Positions 1-9,067 of a stretch of DNA of 64,000 bases are shown in pieces. The translations under genes were made by a program, and so were the position numbers. The stretch spans positions 1-64,000 of the forward strand of contig DATBKT010000132.1 in NCBI GenBank assembly GCA_036555705.1, in the 5' to 3' direction. Origin of the DNA: JARBAU01 sp029237525 (GTDB lineage: Archaea > Thermoproteota > Nitrososphaeria > Nitrososphaerales > Nitrososphaeraceae). Under the pieces are notes generated by a model, which was given only the letters and a program-made list of their open reading frames with translations, was not told where the DNA came from and ran no database searches. Numbering within the stretch: the first letter of the stretch is position 1; every line of letters begins with the position of its first letter.

Positions 1-19
1 GTTTAAATTTATCAAAGGT

Positions 20-241
20 TTATACCCTTTTTCGCAGTTTGAATGATGTTGATCCACTTATTATCCGCTTCTTTCTTATATAGTATGTAGAAACCTCGTA
101 TTCTACTATTAACTTAATTGAATCTTCCAGAGATCCACTTAATCTAATATCCTTGATTACAGAAGCGATATCATCTGTCCAATTCCCAGCATGTATAGAT
201 TTGAACCTAGAAGGAGACACAATGTTAATTGAAGCTTGCAC
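20..241 (-). CDS. Doubtful small hypothetical protein (73 aa)
   Basis: A 73-residue reading frame near the window edge. It has a mixed polar/hydrophobic pattern with a basic C-terminus and no recognisable motif, signal peptide or membrane segment. A frame on the opposite strand (153-347) overlaps it, so at most one of the two is real. I do not recognise it; it is kept only because its residue composition is protein-like. Confidence 0.22.
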   Translation of the reverse strand: MQASINIVSPSRFKSIHAGNWTDDIASVIKDIRLSGSLEDSIKLIVEYEVSTYYIRKKRIISGSTSFKLRKRV

Positions 242-500
242 GCATATGAGATTTAATGTGTCATCAAAGCAAAAATCTAGATTTTATGAATATTATGCTA
301 TTCAACAGTCATATTTCAAATTAAGTACTATTAAGAATCCGACTTAACAAAACTGACAGTCTGGGCTTCAATGTTATTACTAGCATCGCGGTAGCGTCCT
401 CTTCCTCATTCTTCAATATTGTTACGTGTAATCACAGGACATCAGTTGTGATCAGTAACTAGTGCTACGTTTTGCAATTGCTAATTGCTAATGTATTCTC

Positions 501-758
501 TTATCGATCGCTATTACTACCGCTATGAGGGAATTCTTTGTCATAGCAAACATTAGCATCATCAAGAGTAAATTTCCCATTCTTATTTACTTCCCTTATT
601 ACACAATTAAAATATCTAGTCAAAGCAAAAGCTGGATAACTAAAGATGGAAGCAATAATGAGAGATCCGATTAGGAATGCCCCTATTGTAAGGATTGTCG
701 TTTTATTACTCATCAAAACCATGGCAATTATTCCAAAATCAAAACCATGAGTTGTCAT
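501..758 (-). CDS. Small secreted or membrane-anchored protein with C...CYD motif
   Basis: An 85-residue protein of unknown function. Residues about 20-46 form one hydrophobic segment ending in YPAFA, which looks like a signal peptide or N-terminal anchor, leaving a mature part of about 40 residues outside the membrane. The mature part has RYFNCV, then about 17 residues later VCYDKEF. The divergent neighbour at 965-1429 has QFFKCI ... TCYDTVF in the same arrangement, so the two are probably paralogs with a shared cysteine pair, perhaps a disulfide. Starts at residue 1 or at M16 are both possible; an AT-rich TATA-like stretch near 790-800 fits the longer form. Confidence 0.55.
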   Translation of the reverse strand: MTTHGFDFGIIAMVLMSNKTTILTIGAFLIGSLIIASIFSYPAFALTRYFNCVIREVNKNGKFTLDDANVCYDKEFPHSGSNSDR

Positions 759-964
759 ATAAGAAATTCGGATCTTAATATGGTATTTTTATTACTTAAA
801 ATATATCAGGTCTAGGAATCTACATAATTGATTGATACGAATATTTGTTAATATAGTGTCAGATCATACTAGGTGAGATATCAAGTGAAGATTGTTACTA
901 TTTCATTTTACTATTGTCTGTCAACTTAACCTTAAATATCATTTAAATGATTCGATGTTAAGAT

Positions 965-1429
965 ATGTGTTATATCGGAGATAAAAATGACTGTTCAATG
1001 GGATATTTGGAAACTATTGTCATTGTCTCTCTCCTAATACCGATTTTGTTAGTTACTGCCGGATCGGTAAATGCACTCCTACCTAACTCATATTTTGGAT
1101 ATTTATCTGCAAATGCTAAAACAGAATCAACAGGAGACTCAACTCATGCTGGCGCGGTACCACTAATATCATTAAATTCTGGAAATGATCAGCTAGACCA
1201 TCAAGTTGGTCAATTTTTTAAATGCATCAAGAAAACCGGTCATACCGGGGGAGAAAACGGAGAGCCAAGTAGAGGAGAAGTAGATACTTGTTATGATACC
1301 GTGTTTGTGAGTGGTGATTCTGGCAATTCAAACGATGGAAACGGGCATGCTCACAACCATGGCGCTATTAAACACACACCTGATCAAAATCACGGACACA
1401 ACTCACATGCAGATATTTTCGTCTCATAA
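965..1429 (+). CDS. Secreted protein with C...CYD motif and histidine-rich tail
   Basis: A 154-residue protein of unknown function. Residues about 15-37 form a hydrophobic N-terminal segment (signal peptide or anchor), then comes a Gly/Ser/Thr-rich linker. A cysteine pair occurs in QFFKCI and VDTCYDTVF, matching the divergent protein at 501-758. The C-terminal 30 residues are rich in His (HAHNHG, NHGHNSHAD), which suggests metal binding at the cell surface; the metal cannot be told from sequence. A TATA-like element (atttaaatg, about 940-948) lies just upstream. M12 is an alternative start that still keeps the hydrophobic segment. Confidence 0.65.
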   Translation: MCYIGDKNDCSMGYLETIVIVSLLIPILLVTAGSVNALLPNSYFGYLSANAKTESTGDSTHAGAVPLISLNSGNDQLDHQVGQFFKCIKKTGHTGGENGEPSRGEVDTCYDTVFVSGDSGNSNDGNGHAHNHGAIKHTPDQNHGHNSHADIFVS

Positions 1430-1658
1430 ATTATTAGCGTATGATTAAATTCATAACTTTTTGGTCGTCACTGAAGAGTTAGTACCGATCACATGAGATA
1501 GAGTACCAGAATTTAGACCTTTGTCGTAGGAATTAATAAATCTCAGACCCTGTATTGCTTCGTCTCTCGCAATTACTCCTTATCATTATCCGTTTGTCCT
1601 GCTTTCATGTCAATTAGCGATCCTATATAGACCATATAGTATTATCTATTCGACGTGA

Positions 1659-1676
1659 GGCCCTGTTAAGTTAAGC
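1659..1676 (+). repeat. Left terminal inverted repeat of the IS
   Basis: Reads ggccctgttaagttaagc. It pairs with the right repeat at 2356-2373, whose reverse complement is gggcccgttaagttaagc, with two mismatches. Confidence 0.8.
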
Positions 1677-1696
1677 CGAAACAGCTTTATCTATCA

Positions 1697-2330
1697 ATGT
1701 CTCTTCTATTGTCTATATTAATTTTCCATCGGAAGAGAACATCCACAGGACTAATCATGTATGCATTGTACTTATACCTCCTAGGACTGAGTTTCAGAAG
1801 TACTGCAAAGGCTTTAGATCCAATTGTAGAAAAAGAGAAGTCATATTGCTGTATGGAATTGGATACAGTTATTTCATTCAAATAAATTCTACCTGAAACG
1901 AACCAGGGTTACTGCCCTTATTATAGATGATTCCATGCTGCAGATTGGTTCAGACTATGCATAATTATGGGTAGCCTTATACCCTGTACATAAGCAAGTT
2001 CTTGCAGTATACATCTCAAGACATAGGAATATGCTAGCTGCTGATTCATTCATGAGACCATTGCTCAAAGTCTATGGTATTCCTACTGTATATTCAGATG
2101 GTGGATCATGGTATCTTAAAGCATGTTCTTATCTTGGTCTAAAACACCTACTTCATTTTTTGAAAAAAGTATCATAGAAAAAACAATTAGGTATTTCAAT
2201 GAATTGAAGCTTTTAATGATTACTGTCCATGCAAACACAAACTTGAATATGAATTGTCACTTACACAATTGGCTCAGTCTGTTGGTGTTCATGCATTATG
2301 CAGACATCTACATATTAAATTTATGAATCT
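1697..2330 (+). pseudogene. Transposase pseudogene (DDE, IS6/IS240-like)
   Basis: Fragments of one transposase are spread over the three forward frames. In order they are ALYLYLLGLSFRSTAKAL (N-terminal helical region, about 1762-1815), a segment with the first catalytic Asp in IIDDSMLQIGSDYA followed by an in-frame stop before LWVALYP, the second-Asp region YSDGGSWYLKACSYLGLKH (about 2093-2150), and FFEKSIIEKTIRYFNELK with the catalytic Glu, reached only after a frame change near 2155. Another frame change is needed to read NDYCPCKHK. At least one nonsense mutation and two to three frameshifts make the copy inactive. Confidence 0.8.
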
Positions 2331-2355
2331 AATACGAATTATGAGAGGTTAAAAA

Positions 2356-2373
2356 GCTTAACTTAACGGGCCC
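2356..2373 (-). repeat. Right terminal inverted repeat of the IS
   Basis: Partner of the repeat at 1659-1676; 16 of 18 bases match after reverse complementing. Confidence 0.8.
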
Positions 2374-2400
2374 CGACACGATAGGAATACTTATTAAGGA

Positions 2401-3384
2401 TTAATGCGGCTCGGGAGGTTTAATTTCCCTAACACTTAGATTTTTGAAATTCCAGATAATGTTATCTGTTCTGAAGGTTACAAAGTCTCCTGGATTTGTA
2501 ATCACATAGTCCTTTGGCTTCCCACATCCGGCACTAAAAAAAGTAACGTCATCAGTGTTGGCATACCATCCACCGTTGTCAACAAAGCCAGTTACTTTCT
2601 TCCAATGGTTGGTATTATTCTCATCTATGTATGATTCCATTTTAACCGCGGTATTGTTATTGATGTTGTATATCACCACTTTCCAACCGATCCATCTGCC
2701 CAATAGAGGCTTTGTCACCTTATTTAGTGCTCTTTCATCTGTGTATCCGCCAGTGAACCAAATGCTCTTTTTCCATCCAACACTTCCATCAGTATGGATT
2801 CCTCCTATTAGTGCAGTACCTTCACATGGAGTTTCACTATTGTGTCTTCCACTCCTAGCATACCAAGCAATGTCGTTAAGAGTTTGGCTGTAATCTTGAT
2901 TTGCAGAATTGGTCTTATTGTTGTCGCTACTGTTCTTAGAGGCATTTACTGATATTACTTTAGCGTACCCTGTGATCTCAACATTCTTCCAAGGTTCCAT
3001 GCCTGTAGGAGTCTCAACGTTCATTCTAACCTTTGGATTTGTTATCTGCCATGAGCCATCTTTCTCTCTATTAATTGGAGCGTCGAATGTGAACGAAAGT
3101 AGGGTATCGTTCTTAGGATTGGTCATGTTAACATACCATTCTCTCCCTCCAAGTTTGGTAGGGTATAATTCCCTTATCCCAAATTTGTCGCTATGAGTAT
3201 GTTTGCTATTGGTGCTGTTAGTTATGTTATGAACAGACGATGATTTTGAGTCTGCAGTTACGAATTGTAGGTCAAATATAGAAAATGGCTCAATCTTTTC
3301 GAGCTGTAAGTGGTATTGTAATGCTATCATTGCAACAAATGAAGTTATAAAGAAAGCCATTACAACCATAGATTTGAAAAGCAT
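2401..3384 (-). CDS. Secreted ConA-like beta-sandwich protein, paralog 1
   Basis: A 327-residue protein with one N-terminal hydrophobic segment (about residues 5-24) that should send it out of the cell. The rest is rich in Trp, Asn, Gly and Tyr and resembles the jelly-roll fold of polysaccharide lyases or lectin/glucanase proteins; that fold is an inference. It is clearly paralogous to the protein at 4797-5876. Shared blocks in order include REWYVNMTNPKND, DGSWQITNPKVR, WKNVEITG, WYARSGRH, WIGWKVVIYNI, DNGGWY and the final LSVREI. No catalytic residues can be named. The IS copy at 1659-2373 ends just downstream of its stop. Confidence 0.75.
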   Translation of the reverse strand: MLFKSMVVMAFFITSFVAMIALQYHLQLEKIEPFSIFDLQFVTADSKSSSVHNITNSTNSKHTHSDKFGIRELYPTKLGGREWYVNMTNPKNDTLLSFTFDAPINREKDGSWQITNPKVRMNVETPTGMEPWKNVEITGYAKVISVNASKNSSDNNKTNSANQDYSQTLNDIAWYARSGRHNSETPCEGTALIGGIHTDGSVGWKKSIWFTGGYTDERALNKVTKPLLGRWIGWKVVIYNINNNTAVKMESYIDENNTNHWKKVTGFVDNGGWYANTDDVTFFSAGCGKPKDYVITNPGDFVTFRTDNIIWNFKNLSVREIKPPEPH

Positions 3385-3656
3385 AAATCATACTATTGTT
3401 CAATTCTACCTAATATAAGAATTCTTGAAGATTAGTTTCTATGAGTCAGAATTTTTATGTCACCTGCTATACGTATGCTCCTCTCTCTAAATATATAGCC
3501 GTAGAATTCATCCACGAACTGTACTATAAATCATATTCGTAGTAGTGAAGATTCCTTCAATTAATAATACGTATTAGTATTAGTTTAATGTTCAAATTAG
3601 TCCTACATATAGAGCCAGAAATAATGTTATATAGTGATTATGATACTTAAGAAGTA

Positions 3657-4535
3657 ATGACAGGATCTTTTCCGATTTTTTCTACATTTTGCTTCGTCAT
3701 CTTTGCAAGTATGCTTCTGAGTACTACAATTGGAAATTTTAATACGATCCCTTCAGCCTCAGCTCAGACCAACGCTGCAGCGATATCTGCGTTGTATTCT
3801 AATTCTACTAATGCGTCCAATGCACAGGGTTTAGTAATAAAAAAAATGATTAACTATTTCGATAATTCCTCCGGATATCTAGTCTACCCCAATTCGATTA
3901 GCAGTACAAGCAAAAAAGTCCCTGGAGTAATCATGATTCACGAAAATCGTGGATTGAATAGCTATATCAAAGATATGGCGAATACACTTGCGAAACAAGG
4001 ATACGCAGTATTAGCTGTAGATTTATTCAATGGTCAAACAGCTACAAATAATGATCAAGCCAGATTACTATCTACTGCTGTTCGTAATAATCAATCAGAA
4101 GCAACAAATAATCTACGATCAGCTGTTAAATATTTAAGCTCTCTTCCATTCGTGGATCCTACTAAAATTGCATCAATTGGATGGTGCTTTGGTGGGGGAC
4201 AATCATTGCAGTTGGCATTAAACAGTCAAAATCATCCACTCGTCGCTACGATACTTTATTACGGAACACCATTGATTACTGACTCCCAGCAGCTGTCAAA
4301 GATTAAATGGCCGTTACTAGGAATCTTTGGAGATAAAGATCAAGCCAATCCCTTACCTTTAATAAATAAATTTAAAGCGGTTCTGGATTCCGATAAGATA
4401 AGTAATGAAATTCTTATCTACAAAGGGTTAGGTCATGCTTTTGCGAATCCCTCTAACCAGAATTATGCTCCTAAAGAAACTGCAGACGCTTGGCAAAAAA
4501 CAATTGCTTTCCTTAAGAGAAATGTCTCCCAATAG
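3657..4535 (+). CDS. Secreted dienelactone hydrolase family protein
   Basis: A 292-residue alpha/beta hydrolase of the dienelactone hydrolase family, which cleaves small esters or lactones. A signal peptide covers about residues 1-36 (ends SASAQ). The family's catalytic set is visible: Glu96 in HENRG, nucleophile Cys177 in GWCFGGGQS, Asp226 in FGDKD and His260 in GLGHAF. Length beyond the signal fits the family (about 240 residues). It lies between the two paralogous secreted proteins at 2401-3384 and 4797-5876, which are on the other strand, so they form a cluster of surface proteins but not one operon. The substrate is unknown. Confidence 0.9.
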   Translation: MTGSFPIFSTFCFVIFASMLLSTTIGNFNTIPSASAQTNAAAISALYSNSTNASNAQGLVIKKMINYFDNSSGYLVYPNSISSTSKKVPGVIMIHENRGLNSYIKDMANTLAKQGYAVLAVDLFNGQTATNNDQARLLSTAVRNNQSEATNNLRSAVKYLSSLPFVDPTKIASIGWCFGGGQSLQLALNSQNHPLVATILYYGTPLITDSQQLSKIKWPLLGIFGDKDQANPLPLINKFKAVLDSDKISNEILIYKGLGHAFANPSNQNYAPKETADAWQKTIAFLKRNVSQ

Positions 4536-4796
4536 ATACCAGTAATGGTTCAAATTTTGATCTACTCATATTTGGATTTAGCTAATAAATTGTGTCTGAT
4601 AATCCTGAAATCAGTTATGGACTCGAAGATTTATGACATTAAATTCCAACGGTGGCCCCTTGATTACCAGAATTCAGAAATCTGAAATGCTATAACTAAA
4701 CGTCCAAATCGTTGCTAATACGTGATGCATGTTGATCTAAAAGCACTTCGGGATTCTGTCCCCTTAGGCACAAATTCGCAGATAACTAATGGAACT

Positions 4797-5876
4797 TCAT
4801 TTACTTTGAATCTCTCGTACACTAAAGTCTTTTATGTCCACGTCTTTTGCATTGTCCCACCTAAATACAGCGATTGGCCCTCCCCAGGTAATGATTTCAT
4901 CAGGCGAACCCATGCAATGATGACCTTTAGTACCCCATCCGCCATTGTCTATTTTCTCATCCACCTTTTTCCAAGTCACACCGTCAGCATTTTCATTAAT
5001 CCAGTTTTCCATTTTTGGGTACGTACTGTCATTTTTTAACTGAATATTATACACAACAAACTTGAATCCAAACCATTTTCCTTTTAGTGGGGAAGTCACG
5101 TTTACCTTTGTATCAGTAAAATCGTAATTCACAAAATACTGTTCCTTTGCGAATCTACTATCGCCGTTAAATGACAGTTGTCCCTTATACGCAGACCTTT
5201 CACAACCGTTATCGGAAGTTTCGTGATCCCCGCCTCTTGCATACCATGTAAATTGATCGGGGTGATCCTTCTCACTTTTGCCCTCGTTATATTTTACAAA
5301 CCCTGTCATTTCTACATTTTTCCAGTCCCTATGTGATTGCATATAGCCCTTAGAAGACAATTCCGTCTGATTAAACGTAGCAATCTTGCTTTCGTTGTAA
5401 CCTTCAGACGTGAGTACGTCCAACCTAACTTGAGGTGATTGTTCCTTCCATGATCCATCTCTGTTATCTGTCAAGATTGATTTCTTATCATATCGTTCAT
5501 CATGGGCAATATCAAATCGTGTATCATTGTTGGGTGCAGTCATGTTCATATACCATTCTTCACCGTCATGGCTTGTAGGATATATTTTTAGAACTCCGAA
5601 TTTGTCGTAAAACCCTTGTAGATTACTATCAAACATCATGGGATTTATGTATGATGGCAAATAGTGTACAGCGTAAAGAAGTTGACCTATAGAGGGATAT
5701 ATTCCAGACGATATCATAGTTACATTGACTGGACCGGTATAACTGGAAATCGTATCAAATGCACTAAATTTGACAACTTTCATTCCGTGTAGGTTTGGTA
5801 TGACATCAAATGAAAAATAAACAGGTAGAAAAATTGCTATCATACACAAATACTGTAAAAAACATTTATTTGACAA
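4797..5876 (-). CDS. Secreted ConA-like beta-sandwich protein, paralog 2
   Basis: A 359-residue secreted protein with an N-terminal hydrophobic segment (about residues 5-25). It shares with the protein at 2401-3384 the blocks EEWYMNMTAPNND, DGSWKEQSPQVRLDV, WKNVEMTGFVKY, FTWYARGGDH, WFGFKFVVYNI, WKKVDEKIDNGGW and FSVREI, spread over nearly the whole length. It is longer by an insertion around residues 60-130. The beta-rich, Trp-rich composition suggests a carbohydrate-binding or -cleaving jelly roll, but no active site can be assigned. It probably comes from an old duplication around the hydrolase gene, now strongly diverged. Confidence 0.75.
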   Translation of the reverse strand: MSNKCFLQYLCMIAIFLPVYFSFDVIPNLHGMKVVKFSAFDTISSYTGPVNVTMISSGIYPSIGQLLYAVHYLPSYINPMMFDSNLQGFYDKFGVLKIYPTSHDGEEWYMNMTAPNNDTRFDIAHDERYDKKSILTDNRDGSWKEQSPQVRLDVLTSEGYNESKIATFNQTELSSKGYMQSHRDWKNVEMTGFVKYNEGKSEKDHPDQFTWYARGGDHETSDNGCERSAYKGQLSFNGDSRFAKEQYFVNYDFTDTKVNVTSPLKGKWFGFKFVVYNIQLKNDSTYPKMENWINENADGVTWKKVDEKIDNGGWGTKGHHCMGSPDEIITWGGPIAVFRWDNAKDVDIKDFSVREIQSK

Positions 5877-6278
5877 TCTCTGCCTCGCGCTGAAAGCTAC
5901 AGGTGTTTTTATAATATGTAAGCAGTATGAAATCTTTGTATTCTATTCAATAATCTACGAAATCTACGAATAAATGTTCTCTTTTGGAAATTTCTCTAAA
6001 TGCTTAAGGACTATCTAGAAAGTTCTTAAACGCGTGTTGAGTTATTAAGATAATCAAATGTTTGTATGGCAGTGAGAATCAAGAAACATTACTGAATTTC
6101 AGCATGCTTCTTCGGATTAAATCTGGACTGAGAAATCAATCGGATTTGTCGACTCGTTTAACACTTTAAGAGCTAGCTAATTTGACAAGATGTATTTTGA
6201 CAACCATCGTTAGATAGAATAGCATTGAGTGTCAGCTTCAGCTAATTTAATATATTTCTGGATCATCTAACAATAAGG
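5877..6278 (+). other. Intergenic, no gene seen
   Basis: About 400 AT-rich bases between a leftward and a rightward gene. They should hold both promoters. I see no convincing open frame or repeat. Confidence 0.5.
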
Positions 6279-6806
6279 ATGGATCTACATGCTGGGGTAA
6301 GGAATAATGGAAAACTTGGAATTGTCAAACTAATCGCAGCTCTGACACTAATATCTTTAGTATTAACGGTACTGCTGCCATATTTGACAAAATTTGATGG
6401 CATAGATTCTGTTAGTAGTGTAGCTTATGCGGTCGACCAAGCAAAACCAATATCAATAAAGTTGAATTATGCCCATTTTTCTCCGCTTACTAACAATAGC
6501 AAGTCACATCAAGTTAAGGTTATTGTATTGTATTCTGTAATGCCGTCAGCTAGTACAATAAATATGGCCCAAAATGCGATGATGAAAGTCTTTGCGCCTA
6601 ATGGAACCCTCTTAAAGACGACATCATTTCCTGGAGGCTTGAAAATTAATGCCACCGGTGGCAAGGCACAGCTGGCGACTACCCTGACTGATAGCAAAAT
6701 CAAGAACATAACTGCGTCTGTGATATTTACTGATTCTTCAAAGACAGCAAACTTCTCAAATCCTCTTAACGTAAAGCTCAATCTTGGACAAACAATTCAG
6801 CCTTAA
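6279..6806 (+). CDS. Secreted protein of unknown function (175 aa)
   Basis: A hydrophobic segment at about residues 17-37 acts as signal peptide or anchor. It is followed by a Ser/Thr/Asn/Lys-rich part with alternating hydrophobic residues (for example SIKLNYAHFSPL, QVKVIVLYSVM, MMKVFAPNGTLLKTTSF) typical of an Ig-like or other beta-sandwich domain. There are several N-x-S/T sequons and no cysteines or catalytic motif. I do not recognise a family. It stands alone, with gene-free sequence on both sides. Confidence 0.7.
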   Translation: MDLHAGVRNNGKLGIVKLIAALTLISLVLTVLLPYLTKFDGIDSVSSVAYAVDQAKPISIKLNYAHFSPLTNNSKSHQVKVIVLYSVMPSASTINMAQNAMMKVFAPNGTLLKTTSFPGGLKINATGGKAQLATTLTDSKIKNITASVIFTDSSKTANFSNPLNVKLNLGQTIQP

Positions 6807-7229
6807 GACTGAATTGTTAAATCTGGATTAACTGAATCCTGGCATAATGTTAGCAAATGTAATCAGCAAAATGGAACGTAGATAATTAATACAATAATTA
6901 AAAAATATTTGGCACCTGACTGACCTGGTAATGCTAAACAAAGTTATGTCTATAAGAACAAAAAAGTTGAAGATGAATTTCGATATTTCTCATCCCATTG
7001 AGGTGAAGATATAATAATATCAAATAATGGATGATTATCTCTAATAAACGAGCGCTTCAAATTTACTTTTGTTGCCTATTGGAATTCGCTTCATAGCTAT
7101 CAAATTTTCATTACAACTTAGCAACCAACCAACCAATAATATAACAAATCAGCGGTAATATTATATTTTTTCTAAAATACCTTTCAATCTCGCGAATGCT
7201 AATACCCTTGAAGCTTGATCAGCTGACAA
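6807..7229 (+). other. Intergenic, no gene seen
   Basis: About 420 bases with no open frame that looks coding. It leads into the decayed transporter gene that follows. Confidence 0.5.
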
Positions 7230-8131
7230 GGCAGGCCCGATTCAGAATCGTGCTTTTTCTTAATTCAGCGTAATTAGCAGCTGCTTCACTTACTGTCGTA
7301 GTCACAGATGGCCTATCACTATTTTCTGAAGCTGGTAATACGTTAGCTAATGTCGGGGCAATTGTTCTAGCACTGTACGCCATCAACTTTACTCAAAAAT
7401 CTGACCCGCCATAAAGGACATTCGGTTATTACAGGATGGAATTACTCGCATCACTTCTGAATAGCCTCATCTTCGTTCTCCTTTCAATCTATATTCGTTA
7501 TGAAGGATTTAGACACCTATTTGAGCCACCAGAAGTTCCAGGACTTCCTTTTATAGTAATTTCCACGATAGGAATCGCGGTGAATTTTGCTGGAATGAGC
7601 CTACTATCCCATTCTGATGCACATTCCATTCCAACAAATACCATAGCTATCAACACCAACCGGAAGATTTACAAAATTTGAATATACGAACAGTTTATTT
7701 GGAATTGCTTAGTGGCACTTTAGGTTCAGTTGGTATTCTAGTTGCTGGCGTGATAATGCTAACTACAAATTTTTACTTGGCAAATCCCCTAATAGGCATT
7801 TGGAGTAGCGTTATTTATGATCCCTAGGGATTTCCATCATTAAGAATGTGATCGATTTACTTATGGAGGGTGTTCCTGCAAATTTGTCTCACGAGGAAGT
7901 AAAAAAGCAGTACTCCAAATAAAGGGTGTAACAGGCGTGTTTGAGCTACATGCATGGACTATTACTTTTGGTATGAATGCCCTACCTATTGATGTGGTAA
8001 TCATAGACCTTACTTACTCACAGCTTATTCTGCAAGAGATTAATTCAGTCTTTGAAAAGAAGTTCAAAATTACTCATGCAAAAAATCCAGATAGAAGGAT
8101 AACATCGAGATTCTGGAACTTATCGATATGA
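7230..8131 (+). pseudogene. Cation diffusion facilitator (CDF/CzcD-like) pseudogene
   Basis: Pieces of a CDF metal/proton antiporter lie in order across the forward frames. They are VVTDGLSLFSEAGNTLANVG (membrane helix 2 region, about 7300-7360), a TAA stop at 7412-7414, then RTFGYYRMELLASLLN and the next helices (7415-7680), LLSGTLGSVGILVAGVIML in another frame (about 7705-7760), and the C-terminal cytoplasmic part GVFELHAWTITFGMNALPI (about 7930-7990). The blocks follow the known CDF order. Stops and frame changes separate them, so the gene is dead unless the assembly is wrong. The family's key Asp is Glu in LFSEAGN, and the usual HD pair of the later helix is changed. Confidence 0.75.
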
Positions 8132-9067
8132 CGTCAAATATGTGATTATAAATTTATCTATGTAAATATTGGATAAACTTTTTATATCAATAATAACCAT
8201 TAAATGCAGGGATTTATAGGAATCTCTTTTCTGAAGGTTGGACGCTCCAACAAATGGAGTTTGGTAGCTACCAACGCTTAACCTTCGGAACGAATTTGGT
8301 TTATTTTCCATTTAGCCTATTAATGTATGAACTCTTAGTTCAAAGACATAGTCACTGCGATATTGTTGTTTTACATTTCTGTGCGTTAAAAAATATCGAA
8401 TTGATTTTCATTAACCAACTTGACAAAACCGTCTCGAGACGTATTGTATGGTTACGCATAGTACTCTACACATAAAAGAAAGCACTTCTAACTTTGTTAT
8501 TATATAGATATACGCACAATTAAGAATTTCGATGCATTCGGATTTATATGCGAAGGTAATGAATGCTGAACAATTAGTACTAAGACAAAAAATTTCACCT
8601 GCGTATTAAATTAGACCTCTAATACAAGTGCAATAAGTGAATAAAGATAATTAGTGTACAATTATAATTTTTCTGGATTATTTTAATCTAGTTGATAGTT
8701 CATATTTACGGTTTGTCTTATTATTAATCTTCACAACTACCTAAAAATTTTCTAATTCTAATTCTTCAATTTTTAAACCCGGACTCCCATCAGCCGTTTT
8801 TTTATTACATAACACTACTTTCTAACCCGGGAATTTTCGATATGCAGGATATTGTAAAAATAAATATTGCAATATGAAAACTGACTACAACAATAAAGAG
8901 ATATATTTCAAGCTATCGAGAATGCGCAAATCAGAATGATTGTTTTGAAATCAAAGTAACAGGCTATCTAAATGACATCTACCGAGTAATGTACTTGGTA
9001 CACCCAACTTGATTCAAAAATGTGACTATTTATTATTCACCAATTCTGCTTTGTTCCTCTATACTTC
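8132..9067 (+). other. Long gene-free stretch
   Basis: About 940 AT-rich bases between the CDF pseudogene and egtD. Short open frames are present but have no coding character. The only structure seen is the inverted-repeat block at 8233-8286. Confidence 0.5.
8233..8286. repeat. Nested inverted repeats (possible three-way-junction RNA)
   Basis: An outer pair GAAGGTT (8233-8239) / AACCTTC (8280-8286) encloses two smaller inverted repeats: CTCCA (8245-8249) / TGGAG (8255-8259), and the perfect palindrome ttggtagctaccaa (8261-8274). As RNA this would fold into one closing stem with two hairpins. It lies in gene-free sequence after a pseudogene. It could be a small structured RNA, a terminator remnant or chance. 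Confidence 0.4.

Larger units (their letters stand above)
1659..2373 (+). mobile_element. Decayed IS6-like insertion sequence
   Basis: A 715-bp element bounded by 18-bp terminal inverted repeats (1659-1676 and 2356-2373) that match at 16 of 18 positions when one is reverse-complemented. The flanking 8 bases, CGACGTGA at 1651-1658 and CGACACGA at 2374-2381, match at 6 of 8 positions and look like an aged target-site duplication. The inside carries a broken DDE transposase. Length, inverted-repeat style and 8-bp duplication fit the IS6/IS240 family. Family assignment is by recognition, not by a search. Confidence 0.8.

Noticed and set aside
153..347. Plus-strand 64-aa frame near the window start
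   Set aside because: Overlaps another open frame, Cys/Met/Tyr-rich and unstructured, no motif; most likely chance.
2555..2893. Plus-strand 112-aa frame
   Set aside because: Lies inside the well-supported secreted protein gene on the minus strand; shadow frame.
8120..8475. Two overlapping short frames on opposite strands
   Set aside because: They cover the inverted-repeat block and lack protein-like composition.
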